Shown: one piece after another, positions 54,461 to 62,743 of the stretch
How positions within the stretch are numbered: the first letter of the stretch is position 1
Layout: every line of letters starts with the position of its first letter
Source of the DNA: Pseudotamlana agarivorans
GTDB taxonomy: Bacteria > Bacteroidota > Bacteroidia > Flavobacteriales > Flavobacteriaceae
DNA length: 64,000 nt
Direction: 5' to 3'
Assembly: GCF_001642835.1 (NCBI RefSeq)
Contig: NZ_LXEI01000008.1
Span: forward strand, 186,001 to 250,000
Program-made: the position numbers and the translations under genes
The notes under the pieces: model-generated
Databases searched by the model: none
What the model saw: the letters and a program-made list of their open reading frames with translations, nothing else
Told to the model about the DNA's origin: nothing

Positions 54461-54778
54461 TAAAAACTAAACAACATCACTTTATATGAAAAGCACAATT
54501 GTTGAGTTATTTCATAGTCACACTTAAGAACTACCAAATGCTAACGTTATCAAATCGTTAAACTATACAACTGTTAAATTAGGTTTATGACAATTTGTTG
54601 CTTTGACATCTAATTTCAATATCACATAGCATAACTATTGAAACTTCATTTTTTCATTTAAGTCACGGTTAACCTCAAAAATTGATAATATAACGAGTAT
54701 TTTTTTAGGCATCTCACAAAAGTCATAAATTCGCAGTCATCTTTAACATCTAGTTAAAGTGATGTTAATAAAATTCCA

Positions 54779-54786
54779 TAACTTTG
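54779..54786 (+). promoter_or_regulatory. Candidate promoter box of the capsule locus
   Basis: TAACTTTG matches TANNTTTG. Transcription from about 54793 would give a leader of some 185 bases before the UpxY-type gene, which fits a locus governed by a leader-binding antiterminator. No clear TTTG at -33 was seen. Confidence 0.4.
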
Positions 54787-54851
54787 GTATACAAATATTA
54801 CATTATGAATTTGATATAAAATAAAATTTTTAATCCATTAATCCCTTAAAC

Positions 54852-54944
54852 GTGAAAAAAATTAAACTTATTAGTATCATTTCTCTCTCCCTACTAATTA
54901 TTGGCTCATCATTATCTGTATTATATGTTATCATGTGCTGCTAA
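54852..54944 (+). CDS. Candidate small membrane peptide (30 aa)
   Basis: A short frame opening with GTG encodes 30 residues: MKKIKLISIISLSLLIIGSS followed by a hydrophobic tail ending in CC. Lysines then a hydrophobic run fit a signal-anchor or a transmembrane microprotein. It lies inside the leader of the UpxY-type gene, 32 bp before its start, so it could be a leader peptide. There is no homology evidence and no Shine-Dalgarno; it may be chance. Confidence 0.3.
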   Translation: MKKIKLISIISLSLLIIGSSLSVLYVIMCC

Positions 54945-54976
54945 AAACACAACTAACATTTAATTAGAGTACAATA

Positions 54977-55438
54977 ATGAACTGGAAAGTCTTGTATGTT
55001 AAACCAAGAACCGAAAAGAAAGTCGCTACGGCGCTTTCTCGTCTTGGCATAACGGCCTACTGCCCTTCGGTAACTGAAATACGTCAGTGGTCCGATAGGA
55101 AGAAAAAAGTAGAAGTGCCGTTACTAAAATCCTATGTCCTTATTCAAGTAAAAGAAAGCGAACACGAATTGGTCTTTCAAGTTCCAGGTGTGGTACGCTA
55201 TCTTTTTTGGTTGGGTAAACCAGCAGTGGTTAAGGATAGCGACATACAAGTTATGAAAGATTGGCTTAGCCATAAAAACACCCAAGCCCAAGTTGAAAGC
55301 ATTCAACCCGGTGACCGGATAAAAATAAAAACAGGGCTTTTTGAAGGCAAAAAAGCACTTGTTCATGAAGTTAGCAACAATAGAATCCAATTATTACTTT
55401 TGGATTTAGATATGAAAATTACTTTTAATAGGAATTAA
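54977..55438 (+). CDS. UpxY family transcription antiterminator (specialised NusG paralogue)
   Basis: A 153-residue NusG-like protein: NGN domain from MNWKVLYVKPRTEKKVATALSRLGITAYCP, the YVLIQVKESE strand, and a C-terminal KOW-type segment (QPGDRIKIKTGLFEGKKALV). In Bacteroides each UpxY protein acts at its own capsule operon, preventing early termination in the leader. This gene is the first of the polysaccharide locus, in the same direction as all following genes, so it probably controls it. It is separate from the general nusG at 8533-9087. Confidence 0.87.
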   Translation: MNWKVLYVKPRTEKKVATALSRLGITAYCPSVTEIRQWSDRKKKVEVPLLKSYVLIQVKESEHELVFQVPGVVRYLFWLGKPAVVKDSDIQVMKDWLSHKNTQAQVESIQPGDRIKIKTGLFEGKKALVHEVSNNRIQLLLLDLDMKITFNRN

Positions 55439-55693
55439 GCCTATTTTAAAGTATTTTTCGCCTTGAATACCAACCTTTGCTGTGACTCAGGAGGCGGAGC
55501 GGTGGAGTGAAGTGAAGGAATCACTGAAGAACAAAACATTAAAAAACGAACCTACAACACTGAAAACCTTATATTTACAACAACCCATATACATTTTTAA
55601 CGCATTTGCCCACCTACTGTTTTAAAATGCGCTAATTATGATTTTTATTTATTCCCCAAATTAAAAGTTTACCCTTAACCTACTAAATTATTT

Positions 55694-56344
55694 ATGAAAT
55701 TATTAAAACTGGCCCTGCTCCTACCTTTCTTATGGTGCAACTTCGCGAATGCACAATCGTGCTGTGTCGTTAAAAGTGAAAATCCTCAATTTGAAAACAA
55801 CTGGAGTTTTGGAATCGGACTTAATGTCGTTGATGATTCTGGAAATGCTGTAAAACACTTATTCGACATCAAAGAAAACAGACGTTATCATTGGGCTTTC
55901 GAAAACCCCATCACTTTAAGCGTAGAATATTACTGGCGCAATAACATTAGCTTTTTTTCAACCACATCCTTTAATCAATTTAAATCAGGAAAATCTATTG
56001 ATGGGACCGTGGTAGGCCCTGAAAACCAGCCTAATTTTTTCGCGGTAGATATCGGAAGCAAATATTCCTTTAGAAAATTTATTAAATCGAAAGTATTCGA
56101 CTTTTACGCTGGCGCTAGTTTAGGTTATACCACTATTGGTGATTATACCAATGACGTTACAGGATTACCTGTAGATCCTAAAAACCGTTTTACCATTAAC
56201 CCAACAGCGGGACTAAATATTTGGATGACTAAAAACATAGCCCTTAACATGTCTGGATCTGCAAAATTCACCTACACTCCAGACACGAGTCATTATTTGC
56301 AGTATAACCTTGGGTTAGTTTATTTATTATCTAAAAGAAATTAA
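55694..56344 (+). CDS. Outer membrane beta-barrel protein of a polysaccharide locus
   Basis: A 216-residue exported protein: signal peptide MKLLKLALLLPFLWCNFANA with cleavage near AQS, then about eight amphipathic strands ending in LQYNLGLVYLLSKRN. The SCC just after the cleavage site is unusual. An aromatic-rich barrel of this size is typical of OmpA/OmpW-like 8-strand proteins. It lies between the UpxY gene and gmd, a position seen at the head of flavobacterial capsule loci. Role (assembly, export or anchoring) is unknown. Confidence 0.75.
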   Translation: MKLLKLALLLPFLWCNFANAQSCCVVKSENPQFENNWSFGIGLNVVDDSGNAVKHLFDIKENRRYHWAFENPITLSVEYYWRNNISFFSTTSFNQFKSGKSIDGTVVGPENQPNFFAVDIGSKYSFRKFIKSKVFDFYAGASLGYTTIGDYTNDVTGLPVDPKNRFTINPTAGLNIWMTKNIALNMSGSAKFTYTPDTSHYLQYNLGLVYLLSKRN

Positions 56345-56419
56345 TTATAATTTATTCTCTTTAACACAGCCATTGAACACATCGTTAAGTGAATTGCTGA
56401 TAACTGATGGAATAAAACT

Positions 56420-56540
56420 GATGTCACACTGAGCCTGTCGAAGTGCTGCCGAAGTGGAATGAAATAAGATTGAACCTCATCCTCAAACTGTCCTTCGACA
56501 AGCTCAGGATGACAACTTCGACAAGCTCAGATGACAGCGT
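56420..56540. repeat. Dispersed repeat pair ('cactgagcctgtcgaagtg')
   Basis: 'tgtcacactgagcctgtcga' on one strand and 'cttcgacaagctcaggatga' on the other form an inverted set in the spacer ahead of gmd. The same words recur near 47007, 58885-58945 and 59073-59110. No coding potential. Confidence 0.75.
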
Positions 56541-56621
56541 CAATAATTACAGAAAACAATACAACACACCCTATAACTCATCTAGGGTAATAACGTAAAA
56601 ATTCAAACGTGAACTAAAAAC

Positions 56622-57740
56622 ATGAGTCAAAAAGTAGCATTTATTACGGGAGTAACTGGCCAAGACGGGGCCTATTTAAGTGAATTTTTATTAAAAAAAG
56701 GCTATATTGTACATGGTTTAAAACGTCGTTCATCTTTATTTAATACCGATAGAATTGATCATTTGTATCAAGATCCGCATATTGAAAATCGCAACTTCAT
56801 TTTGCATTATGGTGATATGACCGATAGTACAAACCTTATTCGCTTAATTCAGGAAATTCAACCTGATGAAATCTACAATTTAGCAGCCATGAGTCACGTA
56901 CATGTGTCTTTTGAAATGCCAGAATATACGGCAAATGCCGATGGCATTGGTACTTTAAGGTTATTAGATGCTATACGCTTGTTAGGCTTAGAAAAGAAAA
57001 CACGTATTTATCAAGCCTCGACTTCCGAATTATACGGAAAAGTTCAAGAAGTACCGCAATCGGAAACCACGCCTTTCTACCCGCGTTCGCCTTATGCTGT
57101 AGCCAAAATGTATGCCTTCTGGATTACGGTGAACTATCGTGAAGCTTATGGCATTTATGCTTGTAACGGTATTTTATTTAACCATGAGTCTCCTATTCGA
57201 GGAGAAACTTTTGTAACTCGTAAAATTACACGCGCAACGTCAAGGATCGCCTTAGGAATGCAAGATAAATTTTACTTAGGAAACTTAGATGCTAAACGCG
57301 ACTGGGGACACGCCAAAGATTATGTACGCATGATGTGGATGATCCTTCAAGCGGATGAAGCTGAAGATTGGGTGATTGCCACTGGAAAAACCACAACCGT
57401 TAGAGATTTTGTAAGATTAAGTTTTGCTGAAGTGGGTATCGAGTTAGAATTTAAAGGTGAAGGTGTTGATGAAAAAGCGTTTGTAAAATCATGTAACAAC
57501 CCTGATTACCAATTAGAAATCGGTAAAGAGGTTTTAGCTGTAGACCCAAGATATTTTAGACCTACTGAAGTAGAACTCCTTATTGGTGATGCCTCTAAAG
57601 CCAACAAAAAACTAGGTTGGGAATGCCAGTATGACCTCGCTGACCTGGTAAAAGACATGATGAAAAGCGATTTACACCTTATGAAAAAAGACCAGTATTT
57701 AGCTGATGCTGATTATAGAACGTTGAATTATTATGAATAA
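56622..57740 (+). CDS. gmd: GDP-mannose 4,6-dehydratase
   Basis: Converts GDP-mannose to GDP-4-dehydro-6-deoxy-mannose, the first step to GDP-L-fucose; 372 residues. The NADP motif is [15 protein letters not shown], and the catalytic set is Thr in the [15 protein letters not shown] loop, with Glu, and YAVAK for Tyr/Lys. [19 protein letters not shown] is the usual GMD segment. It is paired with fcl downstream. Confidence 0.97.
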   Translation: MSQKVAFITGVTGQDGAYLSEFLLKKGYIVHGLKRRSSLFNTDRIDHLYQDPHIENRNFILHYGDMTDSTNLIRLIQEIQPDEIYNLAAMSHVHVSFEMPEYTANADGIGTLRLLDAIRLLGLEKKTRIYQASTSELYGKVQEVPQSETTPFYPRSPYAVAKMYAFWITVNYREAYGIYACNGILFNHESPIRGETFVTRKITRATSRIALGMQDKFYLGNLDAKRDWGHAKDYVRMMWMILQADEAEDWVIATGKTTTVRDFVRLSFAEVGIELEFKGEGVDEKAFVKSCNNPDYQLEIGKEVLAVDPRYFRPTEVELLIGDASKANKKLGWECQYDLADLVKDMMKSDLHLMKKDQYLADADYRTLNYYE

Positions 57741-57840
57741 AGGCTGTAGGCTGTAAGCTATAGGTAGAACACTTAAACATTGTATAAAACTAGCATAAAG
57801 CATACGGCATAGAGCATACGGCTTTGAGCATAAAGCTTAA
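57741..57840. repeat. Low-complexity repeat spacer ('ggctgtaagctataggtag')
   Basis: The spacer between gmd and fcl is made of 7-8 base words such as 'agcataaagcatacggcata' and 'taggctgtaagctatagg'. The same wording fills 58826-58865 and, at length, 63645-63960. Confidence 0.8.
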
Positions 57841-57843
57841 AAA

Positions 57844-58824
57844 ATGAACAAACAATCCAAAATATACATCGCCGGCCATCGAGGCATGGTAGGCTCAGCC
57901 ATATGGCGTGCCTTAGAAGCCGAAGGGTACTCAAACCTTATCGGAAAAACCAGTAATGAACTTGATTTACGCAATCAACATGCAGTAAACGACTTTATAA
58001 GCACTGAAAAACCTGATGTTATCATCGATGCTGCAGCCAAAGTAGGTGGCATTTTAGCGAATAGTCAATACCAATTTGAATTCTTGCTTGAAAACATGCA
58101 AATTCAAAATAATTTAATTGATGCCGCTCACAAACAAAACGTTTCGAAATTTATTTTCTTAGGAAGCTCTTGCATTTACCCAAAACTTGCGCCTCAACCT
58201 TTAAAAGAAGATTATTTACTCACAGGCCCCTTAGAACCAACAAACGATGGTTATGCCATCGCTAAAATTTCTGGGGTTCGTTTGTGTAAAGCCATAAGAG
58301 ACCAATACGGTAAAGACTTTGTAAGCCTTATGCCAACAAACCTTTACGGTCCCTACGATAATTTCGATTTAAAATCATCGCATGTTTTACCAGCGATGAT
58401 TCGAAAATTTCACGAAGCAAAAAACGTCAATGGCCAAGAACCGTCAAAGGTCAACAGTAAACAGTCAACGGTCACTTTATGGGGAAGCGGCACACCCATG
58501 CGTGAATTTTTACATGTTAACGACTTAGCAAAAGCCGTAATTTATGCCGTAGAAAACAAATTACCAGAGCACTTATATAATGTAGGTACAGGCACCGATG
58601 TCACTATAAAAACCCTAGCCGAAACCATTCAAAAAATAGTTGGCCACCAAGGCCAAATCATTTGGGATACAAATAAACCAGATGGCACCCCTCGAAAACT
58701 TATGGATGTTTCTAAAATGAACAAGCTAGGTTGGAAAGCAGCAATTGGTTTAGAAAACGGTGTTAGAGATACCTATGAGTGGTTTTTGGCCAATGAAGAT
58801 TCATTTAAAGAGGTGAAGATGTAA
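57844..58824 (+). CDS. fcl: GDP-L-fucose synthase with repeat-derived insertion
   Basis: Epimerase-reductase making GDP-L-fucose from the GMD product; 326 residues. The NADP motif is GHRGMVGSAIW and the catalytic triad lies in SSCIYP and DGYAIAK. Residues about 194-209 (NVNGQEPSKVNSKQST) interrupt the usual short loop before LWGSGTPMREFLH. That segment is encoded by 'ccgtcaaaggtcaacagtaa' and 'acagtcaacggtcac', the same wording as the spacer repeats at 59145-59210. The frame is intact and all catalytic residues remain, so it is probably still active. Confidence 0.93.
   Translation: MNKQSKIYIAGHRGMVGSAIWRALEAEGYSNLIGKTSNELDLRNQHAVNDFISTEKPDVIIDAAAKVGGILANSQYQFEFLLENMQIQNNLIDAAHKQNVSKFIFLGSSCIYPKLAPQPLKEDYLLTGPLEPTNDGYAIAKISGVRLCKAIRDQYGKDFVSLMPTNLYGPYDNFDLKSSHVLPAMIRKFHEAKNVNGQEPSKVNSKQSTVTLWGSGTPMREFLHVNDLAKAVIYAVENKLPEHLYNVGTGTDVTIKTLAETIQKIVGHQGQIIWDTNKPDGTPRKLMDVSKMNKLGWKAAIGLENGVRDTYEWFLANEDSFKEVKM
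58424..58476 (+). repeat. Spacer-type repeat inside the fcl coding region
   Basis: 'ccgtcaaaggtcaacagtaa' then 'acagtcaacggtcact' forms an in-frame low-complexity tract of about 50 bases. It matches the 'caacagtcaac' wording at 59145-59175, and family relatives normally have a shorter loop at this point. Confidence 0.75.
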
Positions 58825-59217
58825 GCAATATGCTATGAGCTGTATGCCTTACCCTATATGCTAAATCACGTTTGTCACACTGAGTAATGTCACACTGAGC
58901 CTGTCGAAGTGCAGTCGAAGTGCGGTCGAAGTGCAGTCGCCCCCCTATTAGCTACGCTAGGTATCTTCGATAAAAACGATGTTTTCATCTCGATAGCCCT
59001 CAAGGGGACAATAACCAACGTAAAAATTGAAACTTTAGTTAAGAACATAAACAAACAATAGCAAACGGCCCTATGTCACACTGAGCTTGTCGAAGTGCAG
59101 TCGAAGTCTCAACAGTCTTCGGTCCTCCGTCTTCTGGCAACAGTCAACCATCAACAGCCAACAGTCAATAGTCAATAGTCAATAGTCAATAGTCAATAGT
59201 CAATAGTCAAAAATATT
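58825..59217. repeat. 393-bp spacer packed with several repeat families
   Basis: From left: 'agcaatatgctatgagctgt' wording; 'tgtcacactgagcctgtcga' with the 'cgaagtgcggt' unit repeated three to four times (58885-58940); a 'ccctcaaggggaca' piece (58958-58972); another 'cactgagcttgtcgaagtgc' (59073-59095); and an array of 'agtcaatagtcaat' (about six units, 59163-59210). No gene. Confidence 0.8.
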
Positions 59218-60675
59218 ATGTCCGTAGAAACAACAAACACAACAGTAACAACCAACAACCAACAACCAACAACAACTAACCACAAAAAAATAAAATCAAT
59301 CTGCTGTATTGGCGCAGGCTATGTAGGTGGGCCTACCATGGCGGTAATCGCACAAAAAAACCCAGATATTAAGGTAACGGTTGTTGATTTAAACGAGCAA
59401 CGTATTGCCGATTGGAATGACGCCGATTTATCGAAACTCCCCATTTTCGAACCAGGTTTAGATCAGGTAGTTGAGGAAGCTCGTAGTAGAAACTTATTTT
59501 TCTCTACTAATGTGAACCAAGCCATCGATGAGGCCGATATGATTTTCATTTCAGTGAATACACCTACTAAAACCTATGGTTCAGGAAAAGGGATGGCGGC
59601 CGACTTAAAATATGTAGAACTTTGTGCCAGACAGATTGCTGAGGTCGCTACAACAGATAAAATCGTTGTTGAGAAATCTACCCTTCCTGTAAAAACAGCA
59701 CAGGCTATTAAAAGTATTCTTGACAATACAGGTAATGGGGTAAAATTCCAAATTTTATCAAACCCTGAATTTTTAGCTGAAGGTACAGCGATGACGGATC
59801 TTGCGAACCCAGACCGTGTGCTTATTGGTGGCGATCAAACATCAGAAGGTAAAGCAGCCATTCAATCCTTAGTGGATGTGTATGGTGCTTGGGTGCCTCA
59901 AGCACAAATTATTACCACAAACTTATGGTCCTCAGAGTTATCAAAACTCGTGGCCAATGCCTTTTTAGCACAACGTGTCTCTTCAATTAATGCCATTTCA
60001 GAACTTTGTGAAGCTACCGAGGCCAATGTGGAAGAAGTAGCCAGAGCTATTGGTATGGATTCTCGAATCGGACCAAAATTTTTAAAAGCTTCCGTAGGGT
60101 TTGGTGGATCTTGTTTTCAAAAAGATATTCTAAATCTCGTTTATATTTCTAAATCATTAGGTTTAAACGAAGTGGCCGATTATTGGGAGCAAGTTATCAT
60201 CATGAACAACCACCAACGTGATCGCTTCGCCAACAATATCGTATCCACTTTATACAATACCGTTTCGGGAAAGAAAATCGCCTTCTTAGGCTGGGCCTTT
60301 AAGAAAGATACTAACGATACGCGTGAGTCTGCAGCCATTTACGTAGCCGATCGCCTTATCGATGAACAAGCTCAAATTTGGGTGTACGACCCTAAAGTTT
60401 CTGCTAGACAGATGCAAGCAGATCTAAATTACCTGAACACTCGAACGGAAACAGAAAACGCCAAGTACCTACAAACTGAAACCAATCCGTACAAAGCCTT
60501 AGAAGGCGCTCACGCTATTGCCGTGTTAACCGAATGGGATGAGTTTAAATCTTACGACTGGCAAAAAATTTACGATAACATGAGTAAACCTGCCTTTGTT
60601 TTTGATGGCCGTAACGTGTTAGACCAAGAAGCCTTAGAGGCAATCGGATTTCAAGTGCAATCTATTGGTAGGTAA
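59218..60675 (+). CDS. UDP-glucose 6-dehydrogenase (UGDH)
   Basis: Oxidises UDP-glucose to UDP-glucuronate with two NAD+; 485 residues. The dinucleotide motif is [10 protein letters not shown] at about 32-41 and the catalytic Cys299 lies in [10 protein letters not shown]. The long [29 protein letters not shown] segment places it with the eukaryote-like UGDH subfamily. The first 22 residues are Thr/Asn/Gln-rich ([17 protein letters not shown]), encoded by an 'acaaccaacaaccaac' tract, and are not part of the fold. It abuts the epimerase gene with no gap. Confidence 0.95.
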   Translation: MSVETTNTTVTTNNQQPTTTNHKKIKSICCIGAGYVGGPTMAVIAQKNPDIKVTVVDLNEQRIADWNDADLSKLPIFEPGLDQVVEEARSRNLFFSTNVNQAIDEADMIFISVNTPTKTYGSGKGMAADLKYVELCARQIAEVATTDKIVVEKSTLPVKTAQAIKSILDNTGNGVKFQILSNPEFLAEGTAMTDLANPDRVLIGGDQTSEGKAAIQSLVDVYGAWVPQAQIITTNLWSSELSKLVANAFLAQRVSSINAISELCEATEANVEEVARAIGMDSRIGPKFLKASVGFGGSCFQKDILNLVYISKSLGLNEVADYWEQVIIMNNHQRDRFANNIVSTLYNTVSGKKIAFLGWAFKKDTNDTRESAAIYVADRLIDEQAQIWVYDPKVSARQMQADLNYLNTRTETENAKYLQTETNPYKALEGAHAIAVLTEWDEFKSYDWQKIYDNMSKPAFVFDGRNVLDQEALEAIGFQVQSIGR

Positions 60676-61710
60676 ATGATGAAAGGAAAGACTATATTAG
60701 TTACTGGGGCTGCTGGTTTCATTGGATATCACCTATGTGAAAAACTTATTAGACTAGGTCATCATATTATAGGGTTAGATAATTTAAACGATTATTATGA
60801 TGTTAATTTAAAACTATCAAGACTTAAAAATCTAGGGATTTTATCAAAAGACTTCCCTTATAATAGCACTATCATAAGTGCAATATATGGTAAACAGGTA
60901 AAATTCATTAAAATGAATTTAGAAGACGAAACTAACCTCCCACTTTTATTTAAGGAAAATAAAATTGACCTTGTTTGTAACCTTGCTGCACAAGCAGGTG
61001 TTAGATATAGCATTGAAAATCCTTCAACATATGTAAAAAGTAACATATTAGGGTTTTCAAATCTTCTAGAATGTATAAAAAACGCTCAAATTTCTAAAAT
61101 CATATACGCTAGTAGCTCTAGTGTATATGGATTAAATGACAAAGTACCTTTTTCAACGAAAGACAACGTTGATCATCCCATAAGTATGTATGCAGCAACA
61201 AAAAAAAGTAATGAACTCATGGCGCATACTTATAGTCATTTATTCAACATAGAAACCATTGGGCTAAGGTTTTTCACAGTATACGGTCCTTGGGGAAGGC
61301 CTGACATGGCAATGTTTCTATTCACAAGTGCTATTTTAAATAACAAGCCAATAAAAGTTTTTAATGAAGGAAATCTTTATAGAGATTTTACTTACATAGA
61401 CGACATTGTTGATGGTATTGTAGCTACACTTTTCAGCGATAAGCAAGAAAAAACGTCCTACTCCATATATAACATAGGAAATAGCCACCCTGTTAAGCTG
61501 ATGGATTTTATTAGTGCCATAGAGGACCTAACTAATAAAACTGCTTTAAAAGAAATGAATCCCATGCAGCCAGGAGATGTTGTTAAAACATGGGCGGACA
61601 CTACAGATTTATTTAATGATTATAATTATAAACCTAAAACAGATTTAGAAACAGGTGTCTTCAATTATATAAGTTGGTATAAATCATACTACAAAAACAG
61701 TTCATTTTAA
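60676..61710 (+). CDS. NAD-dependent epimerase, probable UDP-glucuronate 4-epimerase
   Basis: A 344-residue extended SDR: TGAAGFIGYHLCEKL, then NLAAQAGVRYSIENPSTYVKSNILG, SSSVYG, YAATKKSNE and TVYGPWGRPDMAMFLFT, the last typical of UDP-GlcA 4-epimerases (CapI/GAE-type). Following UGDH directly, it would make UDP-galacturonate. Its base composition and codon use look more AT-rich than those of gmd, fcl and ugd, which may mean a different origin. Two Met codons open the frame (MMKGK). Confidence 0.88.
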   Translation: MMKGKTILVTGAAGFIGYHLCEKLIRLGHHIIGLDNLNDYYDVNLKLSRLKNLGILSKDFPYNSTIISAIYGKQVKFIKMNLEDETNLPLLFKENKIDLVCNLAAQAGVRYSIENPSTYVKSNILGFSNLLECIKNAQISKIIYASSSSVYGLNDKVPFSTKDNVDHPISMYAATKKSNELMAHTYSHLFNIETIGLRFFTVYGPWGRPDMAMFLFTSAILNNKPIKVFNEGNLYRDFTYIDDIVDGIVATLFSDKQEKTSYSIYNIGNSHPVKLMDFISAIEDLTNKTALKEMNPMQPGDVVKTWADTTDLFNDYNYKPKTDLETGVFNYISWYKSYYKNSSF

Positions 61711-61733
61711 CTTTTTAAGAATCCAAAATAAAG

Positions 61734-62156
61734 GTGAATATAAAAAAAAGACATTTTTTTAAAGCCATAACCTGGCGTATCATCGGGACTATAGACACCA
61801 TTTTACTGTCTTGGCTAATCTCTGGAGACCCCTTTATAGGCTTAAAAATTGGTGCTTTCGAGGTGGTTACCAAAATGCTTTTGTATTACCTGCATGAGCA
61901 AGTTTGGTTTAAAATTAACATCACCTCAAGTAAAAAGAGACACCTCATAAAAACCATAACCTGGCGTCTTGTAGGTACTTTAGATACCATGATATTAGCC
62001 TGGGTCATTACAGGAAATCCTTTAACAGGTTTAAGTATTGGTGCTGCAGAAGTCATTTCTAAAATGCTGTTATACTACCTACACGAACGGGCTTGGTATA
62101 AAATAGATTTTGGATTAGAAAAAAGAAAACGATTAACCGAATGGAAAAAAACATAA
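61734..62156 (+). CDS. Tandem DUF2061 membrane protein
   Basis: A 140-residue protein made of two copies of the DUF2061 domain: KKRHFFKAITWRIIGTIDTILLSW (about 4-27) and KKRHLIKTITWRLVGTLDTMILAW (about 65-88). Each is followed by GLxIGAxEVxxKMLLYYLHE. Most DUF2061 proteins have one copy. The start is GTG at 61734. Function is unknown; here it precedes cysC by a 16-bp overlap, so a role with sulfate metabolism or membrane attachment of the sulfation machinery is a fair guess. Confidence 0.82.
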   Translation: MNIKKRHFFKAITWRIIGTIDTILLSWLISGDPFIGLKIGAFEVVTKMLLYYLHEQVWFKINITSSKKRHLIKTITWRLVGTLDTMILAWVITGNPLTGLSIGAAEVISKMLLYYLHERAWYKIDFGLEKRKRLTEWKKT

Positions 62157-62743
62157 CCAACCACGAATACAAAATATGTCGATTAGAGCGTCAAAAGCTC
62201 AATGGCCATAATTCCTTTTTAATATTCTTTACAGGGCTTTCAGGCTCAGGAAAATCAACTTTAGCAAACGCTTTAGAAGAACGCTTGAATTCTGAAAAAA
62301 TCCACACCTATGTATTGGATGGTGACAATGTACGCCGTGGTATTAATCAAAATTTAGGATTTTCTCCCGAAGACCGTTCAGAAAACAACCGTCGTATTGG
62401 TGAAATTTCAAAGTTATTTATTGATGCTGGATTAGTGGTCTTGGCAGCGTTCGTGGCGCCTTATCAAAAAGACCGTCAATTCATAAAGGATACGGTAAGC
62501 CCTGAAAATTTTGTGGAAGTTTTCGTGAATACCAGCCTCGAAGTTTGTGAACAACGTGACGTTAAAGGGCTGTACAAAAAAGCTAGAGCAGGAGAAATTA
62601 AAAATATGACGGGCATTTCAGCGCCTTACGAGGCCCCATTAAATCCTGATGTGGAAGTTTCGCATCTAAATACCATCGAAGAATCGGTTGAAATCATTTA
62701 TCAAGCTATTAAAAATAAATTAGAACTAAGAACACATGAGTAA
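62141..62743 (+). CDS. cysC: Adenylylsulfate kinase
   Basis: Phosphorylates adenylyl sulfate (APS) to PAPS, the sulfate donor of sulfotransferases; 200 residues. The P-loop TGLSGSGKST is at 31-40, followed by LDGDNVRRGINQNLGFS, the APS-binding RSENNRRIGE and the FVNTSLEVCEQRDVKGLYKKARAG loop. The start overlaps DUF2061 by 16 bp and the end overlaps cysD by 8 bp, indicating coupled expression. Confidence 0.96.
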   Translation: MEKNITNHEYKICRLERQKLNGHNSFLIFFTGLSGSGKSTLANALEERLNSEKIHTYVLDGDNVRRGINQNLGFSPEDRSENNRRIGEISKLFIDAGLVVLAAFVAPYQKDRQFIKDTVSPENFVEVFVNTSLEVCEQRDVKGLYKKARAGEIKNMTGISAPYEAPLNPDVEVSHLNTIEESVEIIYQAIKNKLELRTHE

